DNA of 57,522 bases from assembly GCA_017633985.1 (NCBI GenBank), contig JAGBOF010000004.1:1-57522 (forward strand), in the 5' to 3' direction. Source of the stretch: Bacteroidales bacterium. GTDB lineage: Bacteria > Bacteroidota > Bacteroidia > Bacteroidales > P3. Below the pieces are notes generated by a model, which saw only the letters and a list, made by a program, of their open reading frames with translations, was not told where the DNA came from and ran no database searches. Position numbers and translations under genes: made by a program. Below, piece by piece: positions 1 through 8,646 of the stretch. Numbering within the stretch: position 1 is the first letter of the stretch; each line of letters starts with the position of its first letter.

Positions 1-141
1 GGTTTGTCTGGTATATTTAATTATTGAGACGGGAAATAAAAATTTTCTGCCCGCTGATAATTCAAAACCATTGAGACGGCAAAAAAGTTTTTTGATTTCG
101 GACATTTCCCCGCCCCTCAAAACGCTTCAAATGCCTGTTTT
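1..141. repeat. Left arm of a 141-bp terminal inverted repeat
   Basis: Bases 1-141 are the exact reverse complement of 57382-57522, and the match stops at base 142. The arm includes the last eight codons and stop of yraN (117-141). Bases 1-116 contain no gene; they hold two copies of TTGAGACGG, at 24 and 71. The perfect match ending at exactly 141 bp fits a shared terminal k-mer in an assembly graph, so it may mark a branching inverted repeat rather than a true molecule end. Confidence 0.95.
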
Positions 142-485
142 ATGTGCGTTATTTGAGGCTGTGAAGTTGGCATCAGCGTTATCGAAATGATGTCAAAACG
201 GGCTTCCGAATCGATGTTATACCGCCGCAGATAGTTGTCGGCAACGTCAATAATTTTGCGTTGTTTGGCTTTTGTCACCGCCTGATACGGCATGCCGAAA
301 ACCTCGGTGGCACGTTCTTTGACTTCGACAAAAACGACTGTATTGCCGTCCCGTGCAATTATGTCAATCTCTTTTTTGCAATAAACGTAATTGCGGGTCA
401 ATATGCGGTAGCCCAATGATTCCAGATATTCGGCAGCAATGTCTTCACCCTTACGTCCTATGATGTAAGTGGATTCTTTATTCAT
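117..485 (-). CDS. yraN: YraN/UPF0102 family endonuclease-like protein
   Basis: A 122-residue protein of the UPF0102 family, which has a PD-(D/E)XK nuclease-like fold; its physiological role is not settled. The N-terminus carries G-R-K-G-E-D-x-A-A-E-Y-L, and the core E-I-D-I-I-A-R-D followed by V-V-F-V-E-V-K matches the expected acidic/lysine metal site. Length is normal for the family. Its ATG overlaps the stop of the upstream dipeptidyl-peptidase gene by 8 bp (ATGAATAA), suggesting translational coupling. Its 3' end lies inside the terminal inverted repeat. Confidence 0.93.
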   Translation of the reverse strand: MNKESTYIIGRKGEDIAAEYLESLGYRILTRNYVYCKKEIDIIARDGNTVVFVEVKERATEVFGMPYQAVTKAKQRKIIDVADNYLRRYNIDSEARFDIISITLMPTSQPQITHIKQAFEAF

Positions 486-2472
486 TGAAAGAATACTCTT
501 TGGCGTAAAACAGTTGCTGGTCGATAAAAGATTTAGGGTAAATAACCAAAATATCTTTCACCTTGCCTTTGGAATCGATAAGCTGAACCAAATCAGGATT
601 GACAAAACCGCCGTAAGGTTTTATATTAAGGTTTTCGTATCTTTTCAAAATTTCGCTGTGCAAATCGTTGTCAATCTTTACTCCGTATCTTTCCACCAAA
701 TCCTTGCCTGCATCATAATCTCCGCGTGATTTGATGTCCTGGATTATGTAAAGCAATTGTCCGAAAACTTTGCGCAGTTGCTGATAATCGGTTACAACGA
801 AATAAGTCTTGCCGTCCTTGGTTTCTTTTTTGACGCAGCCATTGCCGTTTTGCAATGCATATTCGCATATAAGTTTACGGTTCTGCATATGTGCTTCGGT
901 AATGTTTTCGCCCAAAGGAATGCGGGCAAGTTGTATCAAAAGACCGTTGCGTATATATGAGTCATATTGGGCTTTTCCCGTTTCCATGGAAGAAATTAGC
1001 CCCAAATCCATCATTTTCTTATCCATAAGGTAATAAAGTGCGAACAAATCGGCACGGGCTTCCTCCAAAGTGGAAGAATATTCCTTCAAAGCGTTTGCAG
1101 GAGTGGTTTCAAGCAATTGCCCCGAAGCATGTCCAAGGCATTCATGCATATCGGTGTGCAGATTATCCGAAAGCATACCGTATTGCAGCTCTCTGTCAAT
1201 CTCTTGTTGGGAGTAAGCAAATTCTTTCAATGCGCTTTTCGGGCTTTCCATAGAAGCGTAGAAATAAGCATCGGAAAGGTTGGCAATAGTTACCGATTTG
1301 CTGCCGTATTGTTTGCGTATCCAGTCGGCATTAGGCAGGTTGATGCCTATAGGAGGGGTTGGATAGCTGTCACCTGCTAACATTGCGGCATTGATAACCT
1401 TTGCACTTACGCCAGTAACCTTTTTCTTGCGGTATTCAGGCTTGACAGGTGAATTGTCTTCGAACCATTGGGCATTGTTGCAGATGATTTCGGTTCTTTT
1501 TGTGGATTTCAAATCCTTGTAATCAACGATTGATTCCCATGCACCTTTCATTCCCAAAGGGTCGTTGTAGGTCTCCACAAAACCGTTTACATAATCACAG
1601 ACGGATTCGGTGTCCTGCGACCACAGGATATTGTATTCGTCCCATGTTGTCAAATCTCCCGTTTTGTAGAACTCAATTAATTTTTTTGTGTAAGCAATTT
1701 GTTTGTCATTTTCCGCAAACTCAAGTGATTTTTCCAACCATCCGACTATTTTTTGCAGGTATTTGCCGTACATTTGTGACGTTGTGGCGATTTTTTCGGT
1801 TATTTTGCCGTTTTCTTTCACCAATTTGCTGTTAATACCCAGTGAAACGGGACGCAAAGAATCAGTCTCAATGCCGTTATAATAGTCTTCGGCTTCCTTA
1901 CGGGATATGTTTTCGTAGAAATTCACTGCAGAAGTTTGGACAATGTCATTGTCAGGGTTATTGTCCCTTCTGACAGGTGCAATATCAGGGTCGTAAATCT
2001 GCTGCAAAACAAAGTCCGCATCTTTTTGTCCGCTTAAAAGCGAAGCAAAATACGCTTTGCTGCAGTCAGGGAAGAATTTTTTCTCTCCGTAAAAATGATG
2101 TATACCGTTGGCAAAGAAGAAACGTTTGGCATAGACTTCGAATTTCTTCCAGTCTTCGCATGTGCGGTCTCCTTTATAGGTGTTAAGGATGGTTTCAAGG
2201 GCTTTGCGTATTTTCAGATTGTGCTTATAGTTCTGATCATAATAAATGTCCCTTCCCCACAATGCCGCCTGCGAAAGGCAAAACAGATACTGCTTTTGTT
2301 TCAAAGAAAGGGAATCCCAATCGGGCATTTGATATTTCATTACTTTACAATCGGCGAATTCGTCAATTATAAATTTAAAATCTTCCGGTTTTTGTGCATG
2401 TATACCGTTACACATAACCGTTGCACCAATTAATGCTGCCATAATTGTTGAATGTTTAAAGAATTTTTTCAT
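478..2472 (-). CDS. Dipeptidyl-peptidase III (peptidase family M49)
   Basis: A 664-residue zinc exopeptidase expected to release dipeptides from peptide N-termini. The M49 signature HEXXGH is present as H-E-C-L-G-H at residues 443-448. The second zinc motif EEXRAD is present as E-E-A-R-A-D at 470-475. A signal peptide at residues 1-26 (MKKFF..., hydrophobic stretch, ending near G-I-H-A-Q) indicates export, most likely to the periplasm. Length agrees with bacterial M49 enzymes. It starts 3 bp after the glycosidase gene and overlaps yraN, so the three genes look like one operon. Together with the S46 peptidase and peptide transporters nearby it points to peptide catabolism. Confidence 0.93.
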   Translation of the reverse strand: MKKFFKHSTIMAALIGATVMCNGIHAQKPEDFKFIIDEFADCKVMKYQMPDWDSLSLKQKQYLFCLSQAALWGRDIYYDQNYKHNLKIRKALETILNTYKGDRTCEDWKKFEVYAKRFFFANGIHHFYGEKKFFPDCSKAYFASLLSGQKDADFVLQQIYDPDIAPVRRDNNPDNDIVQTSAVNFYENISRKEAEDYYNGIETDSLRPVSLGINSKLVKENGKITEKIATTSQMYGKYLQKIVGWLEKSLEFAENDKQIAYTKKLIEFYKTGDLTTWDEYNILWSQDTESVCDYVNGFVETYNDPLGMKGAWESIVDYKDLKSTKRTEIICNNAQWFEDNSPVKPEYRKKKVTGVSAKVINAAMLAGDSYPTPPIGINLPNADWIRKQYGSKSVTIANLSDAYFYASMESPKSALKEFAYSQQEIDRELQYGMLSDNLHTDMHECLGHASGQLLETTPANALKEYSSTLEEARADLFALYYLMDKKMMDLGLISSMETGKAQYDSYIRNGLLIQLARIPLGENITEAHMQNRKLICEYALQNGNGCVKKETKDGKTYFVVTDYQQLRKVFGQLLYIIQDIKSRGDYDAGKDLVERYGVKIDNDLHSEILKRYENLNIKPYGGFVNPDLVQLIDSKGKVKDILVIYPKSFIDQQLFYAKEYSFNE

Positions 2473-2475
2473 ATA

Positions 2476-3879
2476 CTATTTCATTACCAATTCTATAACT
2501 GTATTTCCGTTTAAAGTGTTTACCGCTTGTTTTGCGCTTTGTTTTTTACCGTTTACAATAATGTGGGATAGTTTTTCTCCGCTGCCTGTTTTTATTATTG
2601 TAAGCGTTGCATTTTTGTAACGTAGACCTTCAAGTTTAGTAAATCCTGTTTCGTTTATTACTTTGCCCTCAGGGCGGAATATTATGCCTTGTTCGGTAAA
2701 ATCCATACCGGGCAGACCGTATATCACCATCCGCAAGAATCCTGTTGCAGACCATGTTTGGTCGTGTACAGAATTCCATGCGTATCCCTGTTGCCAACCG
2801 CCGTCTTGTAAGCCCGTGTTGCCGTTATATATTTCATAAAAACAGTTGTCGGACTTATTGACAGCCAAATCCGCCAGATTAAAGAACTCTTGTAAGAATA
2901 CATCCGTATTGCCTGTCTTATAGCAAGCTTGGGCAAAGAATGCATTGACAAAAGGCCACACAATCTGATTGTGCCTTCCGGGTTTGTCAGCTGAAAATCT
3001 CTCAAAGCAAGGATATATGCTCGGTAAACCGTATTTGTCCCTGTAAACACCCTCAAGAAGTAACCGCGCTTCTTTTTTATCAACTATATTAAATAGCACG
3101 GCAAAGGAAATGCCCAAACCTTCCTGGAACTTATGAATTTTTCCAGTGTTGTCAATCAAATAATATAACTTATTATTTTCCTTATCATAGAAATTATTTC
3201 TTACGGATTGCTTTAGTTTTTTTGCTTTTGCCGTATAGATTTTTGCATTTGCTTTGTCGTTAAATTCTTGTGCCATAAGAGCTAAACAGTTATATGATTG
3301 AAAATATACGCAATTGGTACTCAAACATTTGATATACTTGCTGGAGGGGTGATCAAGCACAAACGATGAAACGATATAAGGATCGAAAACAGGAAATTCA
3401 TATCCGGCAATACCGTCGTTAAATACCGACGGACCTGTAAACAGATTGTAATTCTTGTCAAAGGCAGTTAGTTCCAATTCTTCCATAGTATTTTTGCACG
3501 TTGTGTATGCCTGCTGTAAAAATGCCGTATCTGCGGTTTTTAAATAGTAATCCCACGCCGCTATTGTCCAGATAATTTTATCCCAATACTGATGAGAGAT
3601 AGTTTTTCTGCCGTTTTCGGTTACACTCCACAGAGAATACTTTGTTTTTTCGGGTATTAACAAAGTAGATGCGTTCCATGCATTGATAGATACATCTCTT
3701 GTCCATTCTCCGCCGTATGTTCCGCCTGCTTTTATCAAACTGTCGGGTGAATTCTTATACAGCGTATTTACAGCCAGAGTGAATGCCTTGTTTAAAACGG
3801 AATCCTTTGTATATAGGTTTTGCGCATAAGCGTTCGGCAGTATCAGAAGAGCAAACGTTATAAGGATTTTACATTTCAT
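2476..3879 (-). CDS. Secreted (alpha/alpha)6 six-hairpin glycosidase-like protein
   Basis: A 467-residue protein with a signal peptide (residues 1-19, ending A-Y-A-Q). The motif G-G-E-W-T-R-D near residue 57, an alternating helix pattern, and the C-terminal Q-Q-G-Y-A-W-N-S-V-H-D-Q-T-W block resemble the six-hairpin toroid of MGH1/GH63-type glycoside hydrolases and debranching-type enzymes. The exact GH family and substrate cannot be decided by eye. It is the first gene of the glycosidase/DPP III/yraN run and is divergent from the LptF/G-like gene. The sequence just upstream (ATATTTTG) is only a partial match to the -7 consensus. Confidence 0.65.
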   Translation of the reverse strand: MKCKILITFALLILPNAYAQNLYTKDSVLNKAFTLAVNTLYKNSPDSLIKAGGTYGGEWTRDVSINAWNASTLLIPEKTKYSLWSVTENGRKTISHQYWDKIIWTIAAWDYYLKTADTAFLQQAYTTCKNTMEELELTAFDKNYNLFTGPSVFNDGIAGYEFPVFDPYIVSSFVLDHPSSKYIKCLSTNCVYFQSYNCLALMAQEFNDKANAKIYTAKAKKLKQSVRNNFYDKENNKLYYLIDNTGKIHKFQEGLGISFAVLFNIVDKKEARLLLEGVYRDKYGLPSIYPCFERFSADKPGRHNQIVWPFVNAFFAQACYKTGNTDVFLQEFFNLADLAVNKSDNCFYEIYNGNTGLQDGGWQQGYAWNSVHDQTWSATGFLRMVIYGLPGMDFTEQGIIFRPEGKVINETGFTKLEGLRYKNATLTIIKTGSGEKLSHIIVNGKKQSAKQAVNTLNGNTVIELVMK

Positions 3880-3977
3880 ATAAGTGCAAAATATTTATTA
3901 AAATCATTGTTTTTCCGTGCAGTGTAATGCTGTGGTATAATTTTTACTGTTTTTTGCAAAATTACAAATAAAAATCG

Positions 3978-3985
3978 TAACTTTG
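3978..3985 (+). promoter_or_regulatory. -7 box (TAACTTTG) for the lptF/G-GT4 operon
   Basis: TAACTTTG matches the Bacteroidota sigma-ABfr -7 consensus TAnnTTTG. It lies 25 bp upstream of the TTG start at 4011, giving a short leader and supporting that start. Confidence 0.6.
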
Positions 3986-4010
3986 CCGCCTGAAAAGAAA
4001 AAATTTAATT

Positions 4011-5441
4011 TTGAAGAAATTAGACAAACTTATATTAAAATCCTATCTCGGACCCTTGGCATTGACGTTTTCGATATCAATGTTCGTTTTGTTGTTGGAA
4101 TTTCTTTGGCGAAAAATAGAATCTCTGATAGGCAAAGGTTTGGAGATTGCGACACTGGCTGAACTATTTGCCTATGCAGCCGCTTCAATCGTCCCGATGG
4201 CACTTCCTTTAAGCATATTGCTTGCATCCATTATGACAATGGGTAATTTCGGAGAGAAATACGAGCTTGTGGCAATGAAAAGTGCAGGCATATCCTTGTG
4301 GAGAATATACCGCCCGCTGATAATCTTAAGTTTGGTGCTTTCTGTTACGGCATTTTATTTTTCCTCATACGTTATTCCCAATGCCGAATTGAAAGTAAAG
4401 CAAATTATAGGGGATATAAAGGATAAAAAACCTGCATTGAATATCCGTCCCAATGAGTTTTATAACGAGATATCGTCTTATGTCATCAGAATAAATGCCA
4501 AAGATAATAACACGGGGAAGATGTACGGCATTATAATATACAATCATTCCAAGGATATAGGCAATGTGGAGGTTATAAAGGCTGACAGCGGATATATGTA
4601 TTCGGCGGAAAACAATCTGACAATGGTTTTTAAACTTTATAACGGTGAGGTATTTACCGAAAACATAACTAACGGAAATTATCACAACCGTCCGCTTACG
4701 AGAATACATTTCAACCAGCAGACGATGCGATTTGATGTGAGTGATTTTGCAATGCAAAAGTCGGATGATGATAAATACTCTGATTCTTATAAGACGATGA
4801 ATATAAGCCAACTGTACAGACGTATAGATTCTTTGCAACATGCGCAAAACGATCAATTAAGCGGGTATGAAAAGCATTTGGCTAAAAAACTTACAATAAT
4901 GTGTGACGGCACCACAGCCCAACAACAGGTGTCTGATTTTTATAAAGATTTTTCCGAACTTGATGTGCAGCAGCGTAAGCAAGTTGAAAGAGTTGCCGGT
5001 GACATGATTCAATCGCTCAATGAAGAGTATTCTTCCAATATTTTGATGAGGGAATACGACAGACAGTATCTTTCAAGAAACAAGATAGAGTTTTACCGTA
5101 AGTTTACTTTGTCTTTGGCTTGTATAATCCTGTTTTTTATAGGTGCACCTTTGGGTGCTATAATAAGAAAAGGCGGATTGGGTATGCCCGTTGTGGTGTC
5201 TATAATCGCCTTTGTGATATATTATGCAATAGGAATGTTGGGTGAATCGGCGGCAAAGGTTGGTTCTTTATCACCGCTTGTTGCAATGTGGTTGTCTTCC
5301 ATAATCTTTTTCCCGTTAGGGTTGTTTTTTACATTGAAGGCAACTTCGGACAGTAAGATATTTTCACTTGAGAATTGGGAGAAAATATTTTCTAAATTAT
5401 TTATTTCGCTCAAATTACGTAAAAACCGTATTGATCAATGA
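4011..5441 (+). CDS. LptF/LptG family permease (YjgP/YjgQ)
   Basis: A 476-residue inner-membrane permease of the LPS-transport family, which works with LptB and LptC to pass lipopolysaccharide to the periplasmic bridge. Three N-terminal membrane segments (about 15-35, 55-78, 100-123) are followed by a large periplasmic domain (about 125-365) and three C-terminal segments (about 366-450), the usual 3+3 layout. The motif F-G-E-K-Y-E-L-V-A-M-K-S-A-G-I-S is the cytoplasmic coupling helix. The start is TTG; M-K-K-L-D-K-L-I-L-K-S-Y-L is a typical family N-terminus and no better ATG exists. I cannot tell LptF from LptG. Its stop overlaps the next ATG by 4 bp. Confidence 0.88.
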   Translation: MKKLDKLILKSYLGPLALTFSISMFVLLLEFLWRKIESLIGKGLEIATLAELFAYAAASIVPMALPLSILLASIMTMGNFGEKYELVAMKSAGISLWRIYRPLIILSLVLSVTAFYFSSYVIPNAELKVKQIIGDIKDKKPALNIRPNEFYNEISSYVIRINAKDNNTGKMYGIIIYNHSKDIGNVEVIKADSGYMYSAENNLTMVFKLYNGEVFTENITNGNYHNRPLTRIHFNQQTMRFDVSDFAMQKSDDDKYSDSYKTMNISQLYRRIDSLQHAQNDQLSGYEKHLAKKLTIMCDGTTAQQQVSDFYKDFSELDVQQRKQVERVAGDMIQSLNEEYSSNILMREYDRQYLSRNKIEFYRKFTLSLACIILFFIGAPLGAIIRKGGLGMPVVVSIIAFVIYYAIGMLGESAAKVGSLSPLVAMWLSSIIFFPLGLFFTLKATSDSKIFSLENWEKIFSKLFISLKLRKNRIDQ

Positions 5442-6646
5442 ATATACTTCAATTTTGTTATAAACCTCCTTATCCTGCCGTTGACGGTGGGACTATAGGA
5501 ATGTATTCGGTGGCACAGGGATTTGTCAATGCAGGACATAAAGTCAAAGTCCTTACTTTTTGTTCGGATAAGAATCCTTTTCAAAAAGATATGCTCCCGC
5601 AAAATTATATTGAGACATATAAACCCGAAGCCGTATGGGTGGATTTAAAGACCAATGTGTTCGACGCATTGCTTTATGTTATGATTGCACGGAGTTATGT
5701 AGTTGAAAGATTCGTAACTTCCAAGATGAAAAATAAGTTGATGAGCGTTTTGCAGAAAGACGATTATGATATAGTACAGATAGAAAGCATTAATTTGGTG
5801 CCTTACATACCTTTGATAAGACAAATCAGCAAAGCGGCGGTTACTTTTCATTGTCCCAATGTGGAGCATCTGATTTGGAAGCGGATGTACATGAATCAAA
5901 AAAACAATATATTCAAGCGCTGGTATCTGAAAAACACTTATCAAAACATGAAGTACTTCGAAACGGCGCATATAAATGATTTTGATTTGGTTTTGCCTGC
6001 AACTGACGTGGATGCGCAGTATTTAAAACGTGAGATGAAGTGTGTTAAACCTTGTAAAGGCGTTCCTATAGGTTTTGAAGTCGCAGAGGATTTGCCCGAA
6101 GTAGCAGTAGAAGAAAATTCATTGTTCCATATAGGCAGTATGAACTGGTTTCCGAATCAGCAAGGTATAAAATGGTTCTTAAACGAAGTCTGGCAGGAAG
6201 TGTTAAAAGCTTCTCCCGATGTTAAACTCTATTTGGCAGGCCGTCAAATGGGCAGTTATTTTACGCAGGGCAGTTGGAAAAACGTCAATGCAGTGGGGGA
6301 AGTTGCCGACAGTACGCTGTTTATGTGCTCAAAGCAGATAATGGTTGTTCCGTTGTTATCAGGCAGCGGCATAAGAATCAAGATTCTTGAGGCGATGAGC
6401 CTTTCAAAGGCGGTTATTGCCACAACTATCGCCGCCGAAGGCATAATGTACACCGATAAGGTGAATATCCTGATTGCCGATACACCGCAGGAATTTGCAC
6501 AGGCGGTTAAAAAACTTACCCAAGATAAAGAATATTGCACCCAAATAGGCAATAACGCCGCAGAGTTGATAAAAGAAAAATATAACATCAATACAGTGGC
6601 AAATCAAATATTGGATGAATACGGTAAACTGCTGAATAAACAATAA
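5438..6646 (+). CDS. GT4-type glycosyltransferase
   Basis: A 402-residue GT-B fold transferase, presumably adding a sugar to a surface glycan or lipid-linked intermediate. The N-terminal donor of the fold begins with N-I-L-Q-F-C-Y-K-P-P-Y-P and a glycine-rich D-G-G-T turn. The C-terminal half has the GT4 signature G-S-G-I-R-I-K-I-L-E-A-M-S-L-S-K-A-V-I-A with the E-x7-E-like region. There is no signal peptide, so it is cytoplasmic. ATG overlaps the permease stop (ATGA). Donor and acceptor are unknown; co-transcription with an LPS-transport gene suggests outer-membrane glycolipid synthesis. Confidence 0.85.
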   Translation: MNILQFCYKPPYPAVDGGTIGMYSVAQGFVNAGHKVKVLTFCSDKNPFQKDMLPQNYIETYKPEAVWVDLKTNVFDALLYVMIARSYVVERFVTSKMKNKLMSVLQKDDYDIVQIESINLVPYIPLIRQISKAAVTFHCPNVEHLIWKRMYMNQKNNIFKRWYLKNTYQNMKYFETAHINDFDLVLPATDVDAQYLKREMKCVKPCKGVPIGFEVAEDLPEVAVEENSLFHIGSMNWFPNQQGIKWFLNEVWQEVLKASPDVKLYLAGRQMGSYFTQGSWKNVNAVGEVADSTLFMCSKQIMVVPLLSGSGIRIKILEAMSLSKAVIATTIAAEGIMYTDKVNILIADTPQEFAQAVKKLTQDKEYCTQIGNNAAELIKEKYNINTVANQILDEYGKLLNKQ

Positions 6647-6650
6647 CGAT

Positions 6651-7889
6651 ATGAATATTTTGGTATTTCTTCCGCGTTTTCCTTACCCATTGAATAAAGG
6701 AGATAAACTCCGGGCATTCAATCAAATCAAAGAACTGTCAAAAAAACACAGTATATACCTGTTTGCTTTGTCTGACGGCAAAATAAAAGACAGCCAATAC
6801 AATGCGGTAAAAAAATATTGTAAAGACATACACGTTGAAAAACTCTCATTGGCGGGCAGATTTGTCTCTTTGCTGAAATGTCTTGTCAGCAAATTGCCTT
6901 TACAAGTGGCTTTGTTTACAACCGCCAAGGCAAAAAAGCAATTTTGTAAGTATTTCAATACTGTGAAGCCCGACAGCGTTTACTTCCAATTCGTACGCAG
7001 CGGTGAGTATGCCAAAGAAATAAGAAAAAAGTGCGGCAATACGGAAACAAGGCTTGTTTTGGATTTTCAGGATTGTTTATCCATGAATATGTTCCGCAGG
7101 GCTGAAGTTTCTTCTTATATTGCCAAGAGTTTGTTTTTGCAGGAAACCAAACGTTTGCGTGATTACGAAGATTCGATGTTCGGTGTTTTTGACGGCTTTT
7201 GTATAATTACCAAAGAAGACAAGAGTTGTATAATGTCGCAACAACGCAGGCAGATAAAGGTTGTGGAAAACGGCGTAAGCATTCCGTATCTTAAACCTGC
7301 AAATGACGGTAAAAAAACATTGAAGAAGGAATTTGACGTATTGTTTTCGGGTAATATGTCATACAAACCCAATATCGTGGCGGCACAATTCCTTGTTAAT
7401 GACATAATGCCGCTTGTTTGGAAAAAGAATAAGGACGTTAAAGTTTGTTTGGCGGGCAGTAATCCCGTTAAGGCAGTAAAGAAATTGGCTTGTGACAGGG
7501 TTACGGTCACAGGATGGGTTGAAGATATGAACGAATATTACGCCAAAAGTACGGTATTCGTTGCCCCGATGCAGATAGGTACGGGATTGCAGAACAAATT
7601 ACTGGAAGCAATGGCAATGATGTTGCCTTGTGTGACCACACCGCTGGCAAATTGTGCATTGAAAACGGAGGATGGAGTACATATACTTGTAGGTACGCAA
7701 GCCAAAGAGATAGCGCAGCATATATGCAGCCTTTTGAAAAACCCGTCGTACCGTTTCAATATAGCCAAACAAGGCAATGCGTTTGTCAAAGAGAATTATT
7801 CCTGGCAGACGTCAGTATATAAATTGGAGAAATTATTGACTAAATCCGACAGACGTATACACCGTGAAAATAATACGCCGTCAGAGTAA
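6651..7889 (+). CDS. GT4-type glycosyltransferase with repeat-derived C-terminus
   Basis: A 412-residue GT-B transferase. The start F-L-P-R-F-P-Y-P-L-N-K-G-D-K-L-R resembles the PEP-CTERM/exosortase-associated sugar transferases, and the donor-binding region has I-G-T-G-L-Q-N-K-L-L-E-A-M-A-M. It follows the preceding GT4 by 4 bp and shares only its general fold, so the pair probably adds different sugars. The last eight codons and the TAA stop lie in a degenerate unit of a 21-bp tandem repeat that continues downstream. The repeat therefore supplies the C-terminal tail. Confidence 0.85.
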   Translation: MNILVFLPRFPYPLNKGDKLRAFNQIKELSKKHSIYLFALSDGKIKDSQYNAVKKYCKDIHVEKLSLAGRFVSLLKCLVSKLPLQVALFTTAKAKKQFCKYFNTVKPDSVYFQFVRSGEYAKEIRKKCGNTETRLVLDFQDCLSMNMFRRAEVSSYIAKSLFLQETKRLRDYEDSMFGVFDGFCIITKEDKSCIMSQQRRQIKVVENGVSIPYLKPANDGKKTLKKEFDVLFSGNMSYKPNIVAAQFLVNDIMPLVWKKNKDVKVCLAGSNPVKAVKKLACDRVTVTGWVEDMNEYYAKSTVFVAPMQIGTGLQNKLLEAMAMMLPCVTTPLANCALKTEDGVHILVGTQAKEIAQHICSLLKNPSYRFNIAKQGNAFVKENYSWQTSVYKLEKLLTKSDRRIHRENNTPSE

Positions 7890-7988
7890 AATAATCTGCG
7901 ACGTCAGTAAAATAATCTGCGAGATTAATAAAATAATCTGCGAGATTAATAAAATAATCTGCGAGATTAATAAAATAATCTGCGACGG
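7866..7988. repeat. 21-bp tandem repeat array 1
   Basis: TAAAATAATCTGCGA recurs at 7887, 7908, 7929, 7950 and 7971, exactly 21 bp apart, with a degenerate copy beginning at 7866 inside the glycosyltransferase gene. Within each unit AGATTA and TAATCT can pair, so the array can form a row of small hairpins. Units match those of the array at 49804 in reverse orientation. It fills most of the gap between the glycosyltransferase and smpB. Confidence 0.95.
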
Positions 7989-8087
7989 AAATTTCAGACA
8001 TCTTTACATATCGGTCGGGATATAGCATAATTTGAATTTTCTGCAAAAATATTTTCCGTAAGTACAAGATATTTGCTGCAAAGTTTG

Positions 8088-8095
8088 TAACTTTG
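8088..8095 (+). promoter_or_regulatory. -7 box (TAACTTTG) for smpB
   Basis: TAACTTTG matches TAnnTTTG and ends 10 bp before the smpB ATG, implying a very short leader. A TTTGCTGC about 17-20 bp upstream could serve as the -33 element. Confidence 0.6.
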
Positions 8096-8105
8096 CAACT
8101 CGGTT

Positions 8106-8567
8106 ATGATAACGGCTGAAAAACATATTACGGAGATAAAAAATAAGAAGGCTTCGTTTGAGTATTTCCTTATGCAGGAGTATACGGCGGGCATTGTTCT
8201 GTTCGGAAGCGAGATAAAGAGCATACGGGCGGGCAAAGCCAATTTGAACGATGCGTGGTGCAGTTTTCTTAACGGGGAGTTGTGGGTTAATCAAATGCAT
8301 ATTGCCGAATACAGATTCTCCTCTTACGGAAAATTTAACGCCAAACGTGAGCGCAAATTGCTGTTGAATAAAAAGGAATTGCGTAAACTTGAAGCCAAAA
8401 GTAAGGAAAAGGGTTACACAATAGTCCCTGTAATGTTGTATATCAATGAAAAAGGTTTGGCAAAACTGCAGATAGCTTTGGCAAAAGGTAAGCATTCTTA
8501 CGATAAACGTGAGAGCATCAAAGCAAAGGATATCAACAGGGATGTGGAAAGGATAATAAGAAGTTAG
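8106..8567 (+). CDS. smpB: SsrA-binding protein SmpB
   Basis: A 153-residue tmRNA partner needed for rescue of stalled ribosomes by trans-translation. Family hallmarks are F-E-Y-F-L near the start, [14 protein letters not shown], the A-K-R-E-R-K-L-L-L stretch, and the basic tail [10 protein letters not shown]. Length is normal. It has its own promoter element and stands apart from the glycosyltransferase operon. No tmRNA gene is seen nearby. Confidence 0.97.
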   Translation: MITAEKHITEIKNKKASFEYFLMQEYTAGIVLFGSEIKSIRAGKANLNDAWCSFLNGELWVNQMHIAEYRFSSYGKFNAKRERKLLLNKKELRKLEAKSKEKGYTIVPVMLYINEKGLAKLQIALAKGKHSYDKRESIKAKDINRDVERIIRS

Positions 8568-8646
8568 CAATAGGGTAGAAGCGGATTGAAACAAGTGCAT
8601 CCGAAACCTTTTGTACGGAGTAAAGAATAAAGATACAAAATAAAAT

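Noticed and set aside
7887-7985. Possible CRISPR array
   Set aside because: The units are contiguous with no unique spacers, and there are no cas genes.
7840-8067. Minus-strand frame with perfect heptapeptide repeats (A-D-Y-F-I-N-L)
   Set aside because: It is the shadow translation of the 21-bp tandem array, overlaps the glycosyltransferase end, and has no promoter; the periodicity is at DNA level.
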